From Chitinophagales bacterium (GTDB lineage Bacteria > Bacteroidota > Bacteroidia > Chitinophagales > Chitinophagaceae), in the NCBI GenBank assembly GCA_020636575.1, contig JACJXP010000002.1, positions 496,001 to 560,000 on the forward strand: DNA of 64,000 nt. Reading direction: 5' to 3'. Both the position numbers and the translations under genes were made by a program. The notes under the pieces were generated by a model that was not told the DNA's origin, did no database searches, and saw only the letters and a list, made by a program, of their open reading frames with translations. How positions within the stretch are numbered: the first letter of the stretch is position 1; every line of letters begins with the position of its first letter. Shown here piece by piece: positions 8,913-17,663 of this stretch.

Positions 8913-10033
8913 GCCGCCATCTACATATCGTTTGCCTGGATACACCCTGCCCCGCTGATTATGGCGGAGCTATCGATATGTTTTATAAAATAAAAGCTTT
9001 GCACAAGGCTGGTGTAGAGATCAGTCTGCATTATTTCTCCTACGGAAAAAAGGGAAACCCAAATGAACTGAATGGCTTCTGTAAAACCATTAATACATAC
9101 GAAAGAAAAGTAGGGCTTAAAGGTTTTTCACTGAAGCAACCTTATATTGTTTCCTCAAGAGTGAGTGATGAACTGGTAAAGAACCTTCAAAAAGATAATG
9201 ACCCTGTTTTACTGGAAGGAATTCATTGCACCGCTGTATTAGACCAACTGGACCTGAATAACAGAAAAGTAATGGTCCGCCTGCATAATGATGAGGCAGA
9301 TTATTATAAAGCTCTTGCTCACAACTCATCTAGCCTTCTCAAAAAACTTTACTACCGTTTTGAAAGCAGGCTGTTACATAAATATGAACATAATTTACCC
9401 AAGGGGCCAGTTTATGCTGCCATAGCGCAGTCAGAGACTTTTCATTTTAAAAATGGTCATGGAATAGAAAATGTCATTCATATTCCCGCATTTACGCCAT
9501 ATCACCAGGTTACCGGGGAAGAAGGTATCGGCAATTTCTGTCTCTATCACGGAAACCTTTCAGTTCCTGAAAATGAAAAAGCAGCAACCTGGCTGTTAAC
9601 AAAAGTTTTTTCCAAGATCAAAGTGCCATTTGTTATTGCGGGAAAAAACCCTTCACGGAGGTTAGACAAACTGGCTCATTTATGCCAGCACACATGCCTG
9701 GTGGCAAACCCGTCTGAAACTGAGATCAATGACCTGGTAAGAAAAGCACATATCAATATTCTTCCCTCGTTTAGCAGTACCGGGATCAAATTAAAGCTAT
9801 TGCATGCTCTTTTTGAAGGGAGACACTGTGTAGTAAATGATGCAATGATCGATAATACCGACCTTGAATCAACCTGTCATCGCGGATCTAATGCTGCAGC
9901 ACTTGCCTCCATTATAGTGCAATTACGGAATCAACCTTTTACCGGGGAGGAAATAACAATAAGGCAAAATGTGCTAAATGAAAAGTATGATAACGACCGG
10001 AATGCCCGGATCATTATTCAGCATCTATGGTAA
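8909..10033 (+). CDS. Glycosyltransferase, GT4-like (TTG start overlapping upstream stop)
   Basis: The second of a glycosyltransferase pair. Translation from TTG at 8909 starts LSRHLHIVCLDTPCPADYGG, a normal first strand and glycine loop of a GT-B enzyme. The open frame extends 27 codons further upstream, but only inside the previous gene and without homology-like sequence. The C-terminal domain has the usual HGNLSVPENEKA loop and a STGIKLKLLHALFEGR donor-site segment. The TTG shares bases with the TGA of the previous gene. The 3' end overlaps the convergent ABC ATPase by 20 nt. The specific sugar cannot be inferred. Confidence 0.82.
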   Translation: MSRHLHIVCLDTPCPADYGGAIDMFYKIKALHKAGVEISLHYFSYGKKGNPNELNGFCKTINTYERKVGLKGFSLKQPYIVSSRVSDELVKNLQKDNDPVLLEGIHCTAVLDQLDLNNRKVMVRLHNDEADYYKALAHNSSSLLKKLYYRFESRLLHKYEHNLPKGPVYAAIAQSETFHFKNGHGIENVIHIPAFTPYHQVTGEEGIGNFCLYHGNLSVPENEKAATWLLTKVFSKIKVPFVIAGKNPSRRLDKLAHLCQHTCLVANPSETEINDLVRKAHINILPSFSSTGIKLKLLHALFEGRHCVVNDAMIDNTDLESTCHRGSNAAALASIIVQLRNQPFTGEEITIRQNVLNEKYDNDRNARIIIQHLW

Positions 10034-10703
10034 CATTATCCACTACCTTCCCTCTTTCAGTTCTGATCATCCGGGCAGGGAATTTTTGTACCACTATATA
10101 GTCATGCGTCGCCATAACGATCGATGTATTATAGTCTCTTGAGATGTGAAATAACAGTTTCATGATCTCGTCAGATGTTTCTGGATCAAGATTTCCCGTT
10201 GGCTCATCTGCTAAAATCAGCTTCGGAGAGTTTAACAGGGCCCTGGCAATGTCTACCCTTTGTTGCTCGCCACCACTTAACTCAAAAGGCATCTTAAACC
10301 CTTTTGATTTCAATCCTACTTTATCTAATACATCAATAATTTTCTCCTGTATCAGTTTCTCGTCTGTCCAGCCTGTAGCTTTTAAAACAAATTTCAGGTT
10401 GTCATTCACATTCCTGTCTGTCAGCAACTGAAAATCCTGGAAAACTACACCCAGGTTTCTGCGGAGAAAGGGAACTTTCTTCCAATCGAGCCCCAGCAGA
10501 CTAAAACCAGCCACTGTGCCTGTACCCTCTTTTAATGATAATTCGCCATAGAGTGTCTTAAGGAGGCTTGACTTCCCGGTACCGGTCTTTCCGACCAGGT
10601 AAACAAATTCCCCTTTGTTAACTGTAAGGTTTACCTCCTGCAAAACAAGATTTTGCCCCTGGTAAATATTAACGTTCTGTAGTTCTATGATCGGTTCTGA
10701 CAT
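10014..10703 (-). CDS. ftsE: FtsE-like ABC transporter ATP-binding protein
   Basis: A 229-residue ABC ATPase closest to FtsE, which with FtsX controls peptidoglycan hydrolases at the division site. Walker [10 protein letters not shown] (38-46), Q-loop VVFQDF (87-92), signature LSGGEQQR (142-149), Walker B LILADEP (162-168) and the H-loop His200 are all present. FtsX is not adjacent, which is common in Bacteroidota. The FtsE assignment over LolD/MacB rests on overall feel (short, [17 protein letters not shown] start) and is therefore tentative. Its 3' end overlaps the glycosyltransferase gene tail to tail. Confidence 0.75.
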   Translation of the reverse strand: MSEPIIELQNVNIYQGQNLVLQEVNLTVNKGEFVYLVGKTGTGKSSLLKTLYGELSLKEGTGTVAGFSLLGLDWKKVPFLRRNLGVVFQDFQLLTDRNVNDNLKFVLKATGWTDEKLIQEKIIDVLDKVGLKSKGFKMPFELSGGEQQRVDIARALLNSPKLILADEPTGNLDPETSDEIMKLLFHISRDYNTSIVMATHDYIVVQKFPARMIRTERGKVVDNVTIDAE

Positions 10704-10764
10704 CTTTAATGGGTTTCTGCAAAGTAAAGCAAACTAAAGGAAGGAAATTCTAAAAATTTGCTTA

Positions 10765-10802
10765 AACTAAATATTTAGTTGTAAAACTAAAAAATTAGTT
10801 TT
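10765..10802. promoter_or_regulatory. Twin palindromic operators upstream of blaI-like gene
   Basis: Two inverted repeats with the same half-site lie 37 nt before the repressor gene: AACTAAATATTTAGTT (10765-10780, perfect 16-bp palindrome) and AAAACTAA-N4-TTAGTTTT (10783-10802). Both reduce to ACTAA-N6-TTAGT, and their centres are 20 bp apart, about two helical turns. A TTTG at 10757-10760 could be the -33 box, which would put both sites over the core promoter. BlaI/MecI proteins repress by binding such dyads as dimers, so autoregulation of this operon is inferred. Confidence 0.7.
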
Positions 10803-10838
10803 AGCTTCGGTTCCGGTATCATTCAAAATAAATAGTAG

Positions 10839-11210
10839 ATGAAGTCATTAACTAAAGCAGAAGAACAGGTGATGCAGGTATTGTGGAAGCTGGATAAAGC
10901 ATTTCTCCGGGAAATTGTAGAAGCCATGCCCAACCCTAAACCCCACCAAAATACGGTGGCGACCCTTCTTAAAATACTTTCAGAAAAAGAGTTTGTAGGT
11001 ATTGAAGTTTTGAACAGGCATCACCAGTATTATCCTTTGGTGAGTAAAGAGGAATATTCTAAGAAAAGTATGAAACAGTTGGTAAAAGGATATTTCGAAG
11101 GCTCTTTCAGCAATGTTGTTTCCTTTCTCGTTAAGGAAAACAATATTTCAGTAGAAGAACTGGAGGGTCTTTTGAAACAAATTAAAAAACAGCAAAACCA
11201 GCAAAAATGA
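10839..11210 (+). CDS. BlaI/MecI/CopY-family transcriptional repressor
   Basis: A 123-residue winged-helix repressor. The N-terminal SLTKAEEQVMQVLWKLD helix and the recognition region NTVATLLKILSEKEFV (about 38-54) are characteristic of the Penicillinase_R family, and the C-terminal helices form the dimer domain. In known systems a membrane M56 protease senses cell-wall damage and triggers cleavage of the repressor. Here the M56 gene starts 4 nt before the repressor stop (ATGA overlap). The twin dyads upstream are likely its operators. It ends in a Gln/Lys-rich tail. Confidence 0.92.
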   Translation: MKSLTKAEEQVMQVLWKLDKAFLREIVEAMPNPKPHQNTVATLLKILSEKEFVGIEVLNRHHQYYPLVSKEEYSKKSMKQLVKGYFEGSFSNVVSFLVKENNISVEELEGLLKQIKKQQNQQK

Positions 11211-12736
11211 AACCATTGCTATTATACCTGCTGCAGGTTATAGTTATTTCCGGTTTGCTTTATGGCTATTATCACCTGGCACTACGCAATAAGACCTTTC
11301 ACCGGTATAACCGTTTTTACCTGATCGCTGCTGCATTACTCAGCATCGTCATCCCTTTTTTAAATATCCCTTTATATTTCTCAGACGCTGAGAAGGAGTC
11401 TTCATTTGTATTACAGACACTCACCGTTATTTCATCATCAGGTGGAGAAGAAACATTTGCAGGACCTGTAGTAACACAAACTGAAAGTTGGTTTACCTGG
11501 CAAAATATGCTGACATCATTGTACATACTGGTAGGGCTAATAGTGCTTATCCGGATCTTTATCTCTTTAGTATATATCCGGAGGGTACTCAATAATAACC
11601 CGGTTGAAAAAATTGATCGCATCCGTTTTGTGAACACATCTGAACCCTCAGCGCCTTTTTCTTTCTTTCGCTGGATGTTCTGGAATAAGAAAATAGAACT
11701 GCAATCAGAGAAAGGACAGCAGATATTCCGACATGAACTATTTCATATTGAACAAAAACACAGTGCCGATATTATTTTACTGGAACTGATCTCTATGATC
11801 TTCTGGATCAATCCTTTCTTTCATCTGATCAAAAAAGAGATCAAAGCCATTCATGAGTTCCTGGCCGACCGGTTTGCCATTCAAGAGAATAAACATTGGG
11901 AATATGCAGAGCTTTTGCTGATGCAGGCGCTGGATACCCGTCATCACCTTGTCAATCCTTTTTTTCATAACCAGATAAAAAGACGTATAGCCATGATTAC
12001 CACATCTCAAAAACCGGGACCCCGTTATTTCCGTAAAATAATGGTGCTCCCCCTCACTGCGTTGGCAGTGATCCTGTTTGCATTTAGCTACAGAAACAAA
12101 ACCGAAAAAGAAATTTTAACCCCGGAAAAACCTTTTACAGTTGTTATTGATGCCGGGCACGGAGGGGAAGACGCTGGCGCATTTGGCTTAAACGGTATAA
12201 AAGAGAAAAACATTAATCTCGCCGTTGCGCTCAAGATCAAAGAATTGAATAAGGATAAAAACCTGAACATAGTTCTAACCAGAGAAGATGATTCCTACCC
12301 TGATTTGCAAGGACGAAATGATCTTACCAAAGATGCAGGTGCTGATCTTTTCATATCCATTCATGTTAACTTTCACAAACAAAAAAAAAAATGGAATGGA
12401 AACGTTTATTGCAAGTACAGAATAAAACTTATGATGGCAGAGAATAAAATATTGGGCTCTATTCTCTCAAATTATTTTGCTCAAATTGCAACAACTGAAA
12501 TGCAAATAAAACAAAGAGCTGAGAAAATATATGTTTTAGAACAAGCCCCTTGCCCTTCAATATTGATTGAATGTGGATTTATATCCAACGAAAAAGATCT
12601 TAAGTTTTGTAAAACAGACGGAAAGCAATCAGCAAAAAATGGCAAAGCTATTTTAGATGCTATTGATCAATACAGGATTCAAAAGAAGATGAGGGATGGG
12701 AAGAAAGAAAAAGTGTATACAGACAGGAAGCAATAA
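11207..12736 (+). CDS. M56 (BlaR1-like) membrane peptidase fused to N-acetylmuramoyl-L-alanine amidase domain
   Basis: A 509-residue two-domain protein. Residues 1-295 form a BlaR1/MecR1-type M56 unit: transmembrane helices near 3-22, 36-56, 103-124, 187-205 and 278-295, the zinc motif HELFH (176-180) and the downstream HEFLAD (216-221). Residues 308-485 form an Amidase_3 domain with every zinc/catalytic residue visible: His318 (AGHGG), Glu333 (GIKEKN), His386 (SIHVN) and Glu455 (LIECG). In BlaR1 the segment after the last helix is the extracytoplasmic sensor, so the amidase should lie in the periplasm, where peptidoglycan is. It could cleave cell wall, or bind it as a sensor. It overlaps the repressor gene by 4 nt. 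Decayed genes follow. Confidence 0.88.
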   Translation: MKPLLLYLLQVIVISGLLYGYYHLALRNKTFHRYNRFYLIAAALLSIVIPFLNIPLYFSDAEKESSFVLQTLTVISSSGGEETFAGPVVTQTESWFTWQNMLTSLYILVGLIVLIRIFISLVYIRRVLNNNPVEKIDRIRFVNTSEPSAPFSFFRWMFWNKKIELQSEKGQQIFRHELFHIEQKHSADIILLELISMIFWINPFFHLIKKEIKAIHEFLADRFAIQENKHWEYAELLLMQALDTRHHLVNPFFHNQIKRRIAMITTSQKPGPRYFRKIMVLPLTALAVILFAFSYRNKTEKEILTPEKPFTVVIDAGHGGEDAGAFGLNGIKEKNINLAVALKIKELNKDKNLNIVLTREDDSYPDLQGRNDLTKDAGADLFISIHVNFHKQKKKWNGNVYCKYRIKLMMAENKILGSILSNYFAQIATTEMQIKQRAEKIYVLEQAPCPSILIECGFISNEKDLKFCKTDGKQSAKNGKAILDAIDQYRIQKKMRDGKKEKVYTDRKQ

Positions 12737-12794
12737 TATAACAAAGTTATAAATGGTGATTTATAAAAATGGCAAGATATAGAATAAACTATAG

Positions 12795-13185
12795 TGTGAC
12801 AATCAAAAACAGGCTTGAAGCAGATTCAATTTTGTTTTCAAAGGAGGTAATGAAAATTACTTTCTAAAAGATCAGTTATTATTATAAATGGGAAAAATGA
12901 TGAAACGAGTTATTTAGATGGGAAAACAATTATTGCAAAAGATTATCTATTTATCCCCTCAACGATCCGGATGCTATAAAGAATATGGCGTAACTGCAGG
13001 AAATGGTGTAGTAGTTCTTAAAATGTCTTAAGTTGAATAAAAATCAACGTTAAGCATGGAAACTGATACAATACCGCAAATAAAAATGTGATCTTATTAC
13101 CTGCTAAACCAGACGAAGCAAATTTGAGCTTCCTATAAAATGCTTTGGTAGTGGTAAATGGTAAAAAATCCGAACAGATCTAAGT
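12795..13185 (+). pseudogene. Decayed plug-like (TonB-receptor plug motif) gene fragment
   Basis: No intact frame covers this stretch, but three frames read in turn give recognisable pieces. IIINGKNDETSYLDGKTII occurs near 12,879-12,935, then PLNDPDAIK near 12,958-12,985 in another frame, then EYGVTAGNGVVVLKMS with a stop near 13,030. Near 13,144-13,180, ALVVVNGKKSEQI continues in a new frame into the following gene. The pattern VxNGK...EYGxxxGNGVVVLK is the short plug-like motif found attached to TonB and M56 proteins in this phylum. The region is visibly A/T-rich compared with its neighbours. Decay is favoured over sequencing error because breaks cluster only here. Confidence 0.55.
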
Positions 13186-13851
13186 TTGACAAATTTTGAT
13201 GAAAAGCTATCTGATCAGATATTGAAAACCGTTAATATACTAAAAGGTAAATCTGCAATTGAAAAATATGGAGAAAAAGGTAAAAATGGGGTGGTTGAGA
13301 TAAACACAAAGAATCCTACGTTAAAAATTAACGAAGTTCAGTTAAAGGATACAATACCACAGGAAAAAACTGACAACATCATTTTCAGCAAAGTTGAATC
13401 AGAACCACAATTTCCAGGGGGAACAGAAGAATGGAAAAAATATTTAAGAAAAAACCTTGATTTATCGGCTCCCAAAAAAAATAATGCTACCGAAGGTACT
13501 TATACCGTATATGTCCGCTTTATTGTTGATAGCAATGGTTTTCTATCTGATATAAAAGCATTGACTCATAATGGTTTTGGCATAGAAGCCGAGGCTATTA
13601 GGTTAATATCAAAAGGACCGAGATGGAAGCCTGCTATTCAAAATGGCATCCCTGTTAATGCTTACCATACAAAAACAATAAACTTTGTTGTATCATACTC
13701 CAAAACAACCAAATTAAAAAAATCTGAAAAATTCGCAGATCCACAGTATTGGGATTATGATGACCCAGAGTTCAAGAAATGGAGACAAAAAGCAATATCC
13801 GAAGTGATTGATCATGGCCAGAAAAGAGGGCAAGGCTGCTTATATTTATAA
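13186..13851 (+). CDS. TonB C-terminal domain protein with plug-like motif (fragment of a broken gene)
   Basis: The open frame starts at a TTG in the middle of a plug-like repeat (ILKGKSAIEKYGEKGKNGVVEINTK), so the true start lies in the decayed stretch upstream. About residues 60-165 form a TonB_C domain: FPGGTEEWKKYLRKNL, YTVYVRFIVDSNGFLSDIK, GPRWKPAIQNGIPV and a final KTINFVV strand. This fold normally passes energy to outer-membrane receptors, but no transmembrane anchor remains. The frame ends early at an AAAA run near 13,821; removing one A joins it to the next open frame. It is probably not functional as it stands. Confidence 0.6.
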   Translation: MTNFDEKLSDQILKTVNILKGKSAIEKYGEKGKNGVVEINTKNPTLKINEVQLKDTIPQEKTDNIIFSKVESEPQFPGGTEEWKKYLRKNLDLSAPKKNNATEGTYTVYVRFIVDSNGFLSDIKALTHNGFGIEAEAIRLISKGPRWKPAIQNGIPVNAYHTKTINFVVSYSKTTKLKKSEKFADPQYWDYDDPEFKKWRQKAISEVIDHGQKRGQGCLYL

Positions 13852-14104
13852 AGGCAGAACATACATTTTTGCGAAGATTGATAACCCAAATCCCAGGATA
13901 AACACATACACTGAGCTAACTGGCGTAAACAATTCATTCATCCTAAATGGTAAATTAGTACATTCAATAAAGGATATCAATAAGAAATTTAAACGAGAAG
14001 ATATAAAAAGCCTTTCGTTCATTTCCAAAGAAGATCTTAAGAAAAAATACGGCATAGAAATAGGTACAAACTCAATTGCAAATATTGAAACCGGATCAAA
14101 ATAA
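13808..14104 (+). CDS. C-terminal remnant continuing the TonB/plug gene in a shifted frame
   Basis: Read in the +1 frame relative to the preceding fragment (possible internal ATG at 13814). It contains a third plug-like unit: SFILNGKLVHSIKDINKKF, then IKSLSFISKEDLKKKYGIEIG. The joint at the AAAA run (about 13,821) makes a continuous reading from WRQKAISEVIDHGQK into EGKAAYIYKGRTYIF. I therefore read it as the tail of one ancestral protein, not a separate gene. It ends 38 nt before the DUF418 remnant. Confidence 0.5.
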   Translation: MIMARKEGKAAYIYKGRTYIFAKIDNPNPRINTYTELTGVNNSFILNGKLVHSIKDINKKFKREDIKSLSFISKEDLKKKYGIEIGTNSIANIETGSK

Positions 14105-14141
14105 TCAACGAAACAAAAAGTTATTTATTAATAGAACAAAA

Positions 14142-15446
14142 ATGATTAGAACATATAGTAATTCACTATTCTTTTTCCCAGATGACCTCCATAACAATTT
14201 CAACCCGACTAAACAAACCGAAAGAATAGGCTCACTTGATTTTCTACGGGGTATCGCTATCCTCGGGATTCTTATCATCAATATTGAAACTTTTTTCCTA
14301 TCCGGATCCATGGAGTCCTTATAAATACGGCTTTCATAATTTAACTGATGTAACAACGAGATTTTGGGTTTATTTTCTTGCACAAGGCAAGCTTTTCAGC
14401 ATGCTTTCCTTATTATTTGGAGCAGGGTTCTATATTTTCTTTGAACGCCTTGAACAAAAACAAATTGGGCTCAAAGGGGCTACCCTTTATGGGAAACGTT
14501 TGCTTTGGCTTTTTGTATTCGGCGTTATACATGCCTACCTGATATGGGATGGCGACATACTTTATCATTATGCCATATGCGGATTGCTGCTTTTGCTTTC
14601 CGGTCATATAGCATCAAACAACTATTCCTCATCCTTTTGATCCCAATAGCTGTTTTGTTTTATAATTCATCAGAGTCAACTTCTGCTATGCAAAAAGAAT
14701 ACAATGATTTTGCACGGATCAGCAAAATCGATGCATCTAAAAGAGCAGAAGATGAACAAAAAATCATAACAAACTGGGAAAAAAGAACCAGTAAAAAATC
14801 GGCAGATACCGCCAAAATAGAAACTCCCCGAAAAACCTACCTGACCAGCATTGCCGAAAACGCAAAGCATCAAAAAGTTCATAAAGGGGTATTGTTATAT
14901 GAGAATATCGCACTGCGGACATTCATTATGATGATACTGGGGATCATTTTGTATAAATCCGGTGTTTTCAGGAATTACAGATCGATTCGCTTGTATTGGC
15001 CGCTAACCATCAGCATCCTGATCGCTGCTCTGATCATTAATTATTTCAGGTATTACCACTGGAGTTTTGAATACAATAAGCCGGTAACTAGTACATGGGA
15101 AGGCTGGCTGTTTGCATTTCCCAAAGAAACCCTTGCAGTCGCTTACGTTCTTCTATTCAATGGGCTGTATCAAAAATTCATAAGTAAACTTAACAACCGG
15201 CTAATATCAAATATTGGCCAGATGGCCCTGACAAACTACATCATGCAAAGTATCATTTGCGGCTTTATATTCTATGGCTATGGTTTGGGAAAATTCAATG
15301 AATATTCAAGAACGCAGCTATTGGGAATTGTAGTACTGATCTGGTGTTTTCAGATCTTGTTCTCCTGGTTATGGCTAAAGAGATTTAAAAGAGGACCGCT
15401 GGAAGCATTGTGGAGAAAATTAACTTATGGCAGCATTAGTAATTAA
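14142..15446 (+). pseudogene. DUF418 family membrane protein, broken by two frameshifts
   Basis: Three frames together give one DUF418-type protein. Frame 1 from the ATG at 14142 reads RIGSLDFLRGIAILGILIIN, the family's N-terminal signature. It shifts at a T6 run (14291-14296) into frame 2 (SYPDPWSPYKYGFHNL to YHYAICGLLLLLSGHI), and near 14,605-14,620 into frame 3 (KQLFLILLIP to GPLEALWRKLTYG), where the C-terminal DUF418 domain with GQMALTNYIMQS and RGPLEALWR is intact. Removing one T at the first site restores the first joint. The last base pairs overlap the end of purM on the other strand. The family is an uncharacterised multi-span transporter-like protein. Confidence 0.8.
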
Positions 15447-16612
15447 AAAACTAACTCTTCACTTCCGTAATGAATAGTTAGTTTTTTGGAATCACTCCCC
15501 TCTACCCTACCGATCACTTGTGCATCTATTCCAAAACCTTTTGCGATACTGATAATGCTGTCGGCATCTTTTTCATTTGTATAGATCTCCAGCCTTGTAC
15601 CCATATTGAATACCTGGTACATTTCCCGGTTATCTGATTTGCTGGCTTCCCGGATCAATTTAAAGATCAACGGTGGATCAAAAAGATTATCTTTTATTAT
15701 ATGCACATTATCCGGAACATATTTCAGGCATTTTGTTTGCCCTCCCCCGCTGCAATGGATCAGTCCATTGATCTTTTCAAAATGATTTTCTAACAATTCC
15801 TTCATCACAGGAGCAAAAGTTCTTGTGGGGCTTAGTAATAATTTACCCACCTGGTAATTTGATCCTGCAGACTCCACTTCATCAGTTAATTCATAAGGCC
15901 CGATATACACCACTTTTTCATCAAGTGAATTATCATAGCTGTCAGCAAATCTTGCACCGTAGGTTTTACTGAGCATGTCATGCCTTGCACTGGTCAACCC
16001 GTTGCTGGCGATACCGCTATTGTATGTTTGTTCATAATTTGCCTGGCCATAAGATGCTAATCCAACGATCACATTTCCGGCGCCGATCTTTTCATTTGTG
16101 ATCAGCTTTTCTTTGGGCCAACGGGCAGTCATCGTACCATTTACAGCAATCGTACGAACCACATCACCGACATCAGCGGTTTCTCCCCCCATATAGGTAA
16201 TACCTACGCCGTATTGCCTCATGTTATCAAAAAACTCCTGGCTTCCATCAATAATAGCTTTTAATACTTCGGCGGGCACCTGGTTCTTATTCCTGTCGAT
16301 AGTAGAAGAAAAAAGGAGATTATCATAAATACCTACACAAAGAAGATCGTCCAGGTTCATTACTATGGCATCCTGTGCAATGCCTTTCCAAACGGAAACA
16401 TCCCCGGTTTCTTTCCAATACAAATAAGCCAGGATACTTTTGGTACCGGCACCATCTGCATGCATCACATTTACCCAGGCATCATCGCCACAAAGCACAT
16501 CCGGGTATATCTTACAAAATGCCTTTTCATATAATCCTTTATCAAGATTTTGAATGGCCGCATGTATCTCCTCTTTTTGTGCTGAAACTCCCCGTTTAGA
16601 ATAAAGGCTCAT
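15443..16612 (-). CDS. purM: Phosphoribosylformylglycinamidine cyclo-ligase (AIR synthetase)
   Basis: Catalyses ATP-dependent ring closure of FGAM to AIR, step five of purine synthesis, in the cytosol. The 389-residue length, the MHADGAGTKS nucleotide loop, YMGGETADVGD and the HCSGGGQTKCLKYV segment of the second domain match the PurM/AIRS superfamily in its longer Bacteroidota form. It is convergent with, and overlaps by 4 nt, the broken DUF418 gene, and divergent from ribF. purC lies 10 kb away, so the purine genes are scattered. Confidence 0.93.
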   Translation of the reverse strand: MSLYSKRGVSAQKEEIHAAIQNLDKGLYEKAFCKIYPDVLCGDDAWVNVMHADGAGTKSILAYLYWKETGDVSVWKGIAQDAIVMNLDDLLCVGIYDNLLFSSTIDRNKNQVPAEVLKAIIDGSQEFFDNMRQYGVGITYMGGETADVGDVVRTIAVNGTMTARWPKEKLITNEKIGAGNVIVGLASYGQANYEQTYNSGIASNGLTSARHDMLSKTYGARFADSYDNSLDEKVVYIGPYELTDEVESAGSNYQVGKLLLSPTRTFAPVMKELLENHFEKINGLIHCSGGGQTKCLKYVPDNVHIIKDNLFDPPLIFKLIREASKSDNREMYQVFNMGTRLEIYTNEKDADSIISIAKGFGIDAQVIGRVEGSDSKKLTIHYGSEELVF

Positions 16613-16660
16613 AATTATAGTTGAGTCGCAAAACTAACAATTGGATTCTTAATTATGGCT

Positions 16661-16668
16661 TAGTTTTG
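16661..16668 (+). promoter_or_regulatory. Bacteroidota -7 element (TAGTTTTG) of ribF
   Basis: An exact TAnnTTTG match 9 nt before the ATG at 16678, with a possible TTG -33 box at 16641-16643 (17-nt gap, slightly short). It lies inside the longest open frame, supporting the shorter RibF start. The sequence just after it, TTTGCAGCACTTT, recurs at the Bcr-type transporter gene. Confidence 0.65.
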
Positions 16669-16677
16669 CAGCACTTT

Positions 16678-17655
16678 ATGCAGGTACACTACGAAATTGA
16701 CAAGCTACCACCATTCCGTAACGCTGTGTTAACGATTGGCACATTTGATGGAGTGCATATGGGGCATCGGCAGATCATTGAAAAGCTCAAAGCTGAAGCA
16801 AGCAAGATAGAAGGAGAAACGGTGATCATCACTTTTCATCCACATCCCCGAAAGATCGTTTCTTCTGCTATATTAGGCATCCGGCTGATCAATACTTTGG
16901 AAGAAAAGATTGAATTGTTAAGATCCATGGGGATCGATCATCTGGTGGTGGTGCCATTTACAGATGCCTTTGCCAACCAACTGGCCAATGAATACATAGA
17001 AAATTTCCTGATACAAAGATTTCACCCGCATACTATCATTATCGGGTACGATCATCGGTTTGGCCGTAACCGGGAAGGTGATTACAAGCTATTGGAAGAA
17101 AAAGCCGGTGAATACAATTATCAATTACAGGAGATCCCCAAGCATATCCTGGAGGATATTGCGATCAGCTCAACCAATATCCGGCAGGCTATTTTAAACC
17201 GGGATATTATAACTGCTAATAAACTATTGGGATATGATTTTTTCTTTAGCGGCGAAGTAGTGCATGGCGACAAACTGGGAAGAAAGCTGGGCTATCCTAC
17301 TGCCAATTTAAAAATCCTGGATGATGAAAAAATAATACCCGGTGATGGTATTTATGCTGTTTACGTTTTTACAGGTAATCAAAAATCAGCAATAGAAAAA
17401 AAGGGAAATACGACAACACATATTACTACAAAGTATTTATCCGGAGGCATGATGAGTATCGGTTTTCGGCCGACCGTAGACGGTAAAAAAAGGGTGATAG
17501 AAGTAAATATTTTCGACTTTAATGAAGAAATATACGGGCAAACCGTAAAGGTTTTTGTGAAACAATACCTTCGGGAAGAAGTTAAATTCAATAACGTTGA
17601 GGAACTGGTAGCCCAAATGGGAATAGACAAAAAGAACAGTCTGGCTATTTTATAA
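16678..17655 (+). CDS. ribF: Bifunctional riboflavin kinase / FAD synthetase
   Basis: Makes FMN from riboflavin and then FAD. The N-terminal nucleotidyltransferase domain shows GTFDGVHMGHR (21-31; the HxGH motif) and later an ISSTNIR motif. The C-terminal flavokinase domain carries GRKLGYPTAN with the PTAN Mg/ATP motif and the late GFRPTVDGKKRVIEV strand. At 325 residues it is of normal length. The open frame continues to a TTG at 16621, but the -7 element at 16661 and the homology start (MQVHYEIDKLPPF) both support the ATG at 16678. Confidence 0.95.
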   Translation: MQVHYEIDKLPPFRNAVLTIGTFDGVHMGHRQIIEKLKAEASKIEGETVIITFHPHPRKIVSSAILGIRLINTLEEKIELLRSMGIDHLVVVPFTDAFANQLANEYIENFLIQRFHPHTIIIGYDHRFGRNREGDYKLLEEKAGEYNYQLQEIPKHILEDIAISSTNIRQAILNRDIITANKLLGYDFFFSGEVVHGDKLGRKLGYPTANLKILDDEKIIPGDGIYAVYVFTGNQKSAIEKKGNTTTHITTKYLSGGMMSIGFRPTVDGKKRVIEVNIFDFNEEIYGQTVKVFVKQYLREEVKFNNVEELVAQMGIDKKNSLAIL

Positions 17656-17663
17656 CCTCCTGC

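Noticed and set aside
12737..15446. Programmed frameshifting in the DUF418 or TonB genes
   Set aside because: Several breaks in different directions and premature stops without slippery heptamers or pseudoknots fit decay better.
16621..16677. TTG extension of RibF
   Set aside because: A -7 element (16661) lies inside it and the family start is the ATG at 16678.
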